Below, piece after piece: positions 62,580 to 64,000 of a stretch of 64,000 nt of DNA (its first letter is position 1; each line of letters begins with the position of its first letter). The DNA comes from SHAN690 sp040221375. GTDB lineage: Bacteria; Bacteroidota; Bacteroidia; Flavobacteriales_G; Salibacteraceae. The translations under genes and the position numbers were made by a program. Under the pieces are notes generated by a model. The model searched no databases. It worked only from the letters and a program-made list of their open reading frames with translations, and was not told the DNA's origin. The stretch lies in NCBI GenBank assembly GCA_040221375.1, contig JAVKEP010000044.1, forward strand, positions 62,001-126,000, written 5' to 3'.

Positions 62580-64000
62580 TTAGGCCGCTTTCTGATTGTA
62601 TAGATGTTCCTGAAATTCTACAAACAGTCTGCTGATGTTTGATACATCTCCCAATATTTCTTTTGCATCTTCCAATGATTGATATTTATTGGTCAGCAAG
62701 ATTGGGAGTTTCTCCTGGTCGAGTTCGTCAACGCCTGTGTCAACGTACTTGCTCAGTACGAATGCGATAAATTCTCTTTGTTTGTCGTTGAGCAAAGCAA
62801 AAATGGTCGCTTCGGCTGCTTTGGCTCTGGCCTCTCGGGTCATTGCGATATAGTCGCCATTGAAAACGTACTCCAAAACATCATATAAGTCGCTTTTTTC
62901 CATATCGACCAACTTCTGCAATGTCAGTAAGTCGTCTTTTGGAAAGCCTGCTGCATCTAAGTTTTCAAGCAAAGTTTTTCGAGTCAGTGGATTGCTCCAC
63001 AGTTTCCGCAATTCTTCTTCGTCTTTGAATAGTTTGGGAAGTTCGCCAAACAGATTATTCAAAAATTCTTCTGCCGAAATAGGTTTACCATCTGCACTCC
63101 AAAAGGAAGTTTGAACAGTGTGTTGAATCGTTCGTTCTTTACCATCTCGAAGTTTAACCTTAGCTTTCTTCTTTTTAGGTCTTGGCTCGTCAGGTTCTGA
63201 AGCTGTTGGCGGTTCTTTTGGTTCTACAGGTGGATAAGGTTTCGGTTCTCTCGGTTCTGGTTCTAATGGTTCTCCATCCCATTCAGGGTCTGAGAAATGT
63301 TTGTACGCATCCACAAAGTCGTAAATGGTGAAGAACTCTTTGCCGTCAAATAATCTTGTGCCACGACCAACAATCTGTTTAAACTCAATCATAGAATCAA
63401 CAGGACGAAGCAAAACGATATTTCGAATGTTACGTGCATCAACTCCCGTTGAGAGTTTCTGTGAAGTAGTCAGAATGGTTGGCAAGATCTTTTCATTATC
63501 CTGAAATTCCCGCAACAGTCTTTCGCCTTCTTCACCGTCATTGGCGGTTACTCGAACGCAATAAAAAGGGTCTTTACTCTTCGCATATTGATTAACCAAA
63601 TCTCGGAGGAGTGCAGCATGACCTTGATTCGCTCCAAAAATGATAGCCTTTTCATTTTGATTGGCTTCATCTAAAAAGATGTTTACCCGCTTAGCTTCTC
63701 GTTCTACAATTTCAATGCTTCGATTAAAGTCCTTTTCTTCATAAAGTTTCCCTTCCTCAATTTCGCCTTCCACAACGGTATCGTCCGAAGTGTATCGGTA
63801 ATCATCCAAGGTAGTTTTGATGCGTTTCACCTTGAAGGGCGTTAAGAAACCATCATTGATGCCTTCTTTCAGCGAATAGATGTAAACCGGTTCGCCAAAG
63901 TATTTGTAGGTATCCACATTGTCATCTCGCTTGGGTGTAGCGGTTAAACCCAATTGCACTGCGGGACTGAAATATTCCAAAATGCCCCGCCAATTGCTTT
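62580..64000 (-). CDS. hsdR: type I restriction enzyme R subunit (HsdR), 5' part outside window
   Basis: The last 473 residues of a type I restriction subunit, which uses ATP to move DNA and cuts it when host methylation is missing. The frame stays open to the window end (SNWRGILEYFSPAV precedes the first possible internal start, a TTG), so the gene continues outside. Visible motifs: LGLTATPKR (helicase motif III), ILTTSQKLSTGVDARNI (motif V) and EFKQIVGRGTRLFDG (motif VI), then a Pro/Glu/Lys-rich linker (about 245-285 of the visible part) and the C-terminal helical domain. The nuclease domain and motifs I-II lie beyond the edge, as must hsdM and hsdS. Confidence 0.93.
   Translation of the reverse strand, partial: SNWRGILEYFSPAVQLGLTATPKRDDNVDTYKYFGEPVYIYSLKEGINDGFLTPFKVKRIKTTLDDYRYTSDDTVVEGEIEEGKLYEEKDFNRSIEIVEREAKRVNIFLDEANQNEKAIIFGANQGHAALLRDLVNQYAKSKDPFYCVRVTANDGEEGERLLREFQDNEKILPTILTTSQKLSTGVDARNIRNIVLLRPVDSMIEFKQIVGRGTRLFDGKEFFTIYDFVDAYKHFSDPEWDGEPLEPEPREPKPYPPVEPKEPPTASEPDEPRPKKKKAKVKLRDGKERTIQHTVQTSFWSADGKPISAEEFLNNLFGELPKLFKDEEELRKLWSNPLTRKTLLENLDAAGFPKDDLLTLQKLVDMEKSDLYDVLEYVFNGDYIAMTREARAKAAEATIFALLNDKQREFIAFVLSKYVDTGVDELDQEKLPILLTNKYQSLEDAKEILGDVSNISRLFVEFQEHLYNQKAA

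Noticed and set aside
1..64000. tRNA or rRNA genes
   Set aside because: No cloverleaf with a GGTTCGAATCC-type T arm, and no rRNA core sequence was recognised by eye; a covariance-model search would be needed to be sure.

Overview
The window looks like chromosomal DNA of a member of the Bacteroidota, most likely of the Flavobacteriales or close to them. Many large secreted proteins end in type IX secretion (T9SS) sorting domains, both type A and the type B 'gliding-motility-associated C-terminal' form. Promoters follow the Bacteroidota -7 consensus TAnnTTTG, found exactly in front of eight genes. Genes overlap or abut tightly, and the alpha/beta-fused 2-oxoacid dehydrogenase E1 and the two-gene MetH are common in this phylum. 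I cannot place the genus. I saw no rRNA, tRNA, CRISPR array, prophage or insertion sequence.

Layout. 1-4.6 kb: the end of a mercaptopyruvate sulfurtransferase gene, a TfoX-like protein, a phospholipase-D lipoprotein and htpG. 4.9-12 kb: two tandem thermolysin-like (M4) T9SS proteases separated by a strong terminator. 12-21.3 kb: a PD40/repeat envelope protein, a TPR-SPOR protein, an endonuclease/phosphatase-fold protein, a small thioredoxin-like protein, a YggS PLP protein, an NlpC/P60 hydrolase and a secreted protein with five Cys modules. 21.4-26.2 kb: a SAM-I riboswitch followed by metH (N half), metH (C half) and metF, a methionine-synthesis operon. 26.2-35 kb: a small membrane protein, an AlgX/AlgJ-like protein, an outer-membrane barrel and the fused E1 in one minus-strand group; then padR-pspC with a palindromic operator over the promoter; a lipoprotein and an NmrA-like reductase. 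35-45.2 kb: four tandem paralogous T9SS type-B proteins, with traces of recent sequence exchange between two copies. 45.2-51.2 kb: ABC-F ATPase, a T9SS protein, an Nramp-related transporter and a transaldolase-like enzyme. 51.3-60 kb: oligopeptidase B, a T9SS protein, a cupin, an MscS channel with an outer-membrane partner, and a GAF histidine kinase. 60-64 kb: an approximately 0.9-kb repeat-rich intergenic region, a membrane protein/MarR pair with a palindromic operator, a previously untracked 48-residue basic gene, a REP-like hairpin and the end of a type I restriction hsdR gene that leaves the window.

How it fits together. Much of the window serves the cell envelope and secretion: nine T9SS cargo proteins, PD40, SPOR, OMP, MscS and NlpC/P60 proteins. 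Methionine/C1 metabolism is the clearest regulated pathway. The most unusual non-coding content is a dispersed element carrying a 7-bp tandem repeat (copies at 55.86-55.98 and 60.84-60.98 kb). In the second copy the repeat supplies the C-terminus of a membrane protein. Palindromic REP-like elements cluster around it. No wholly new defence or metabolic system is evident. The best candidates for undescribed biology are the four-gene type-B cassette, the heptad-repeat element and the riboswitch's unusual downstream pairing.
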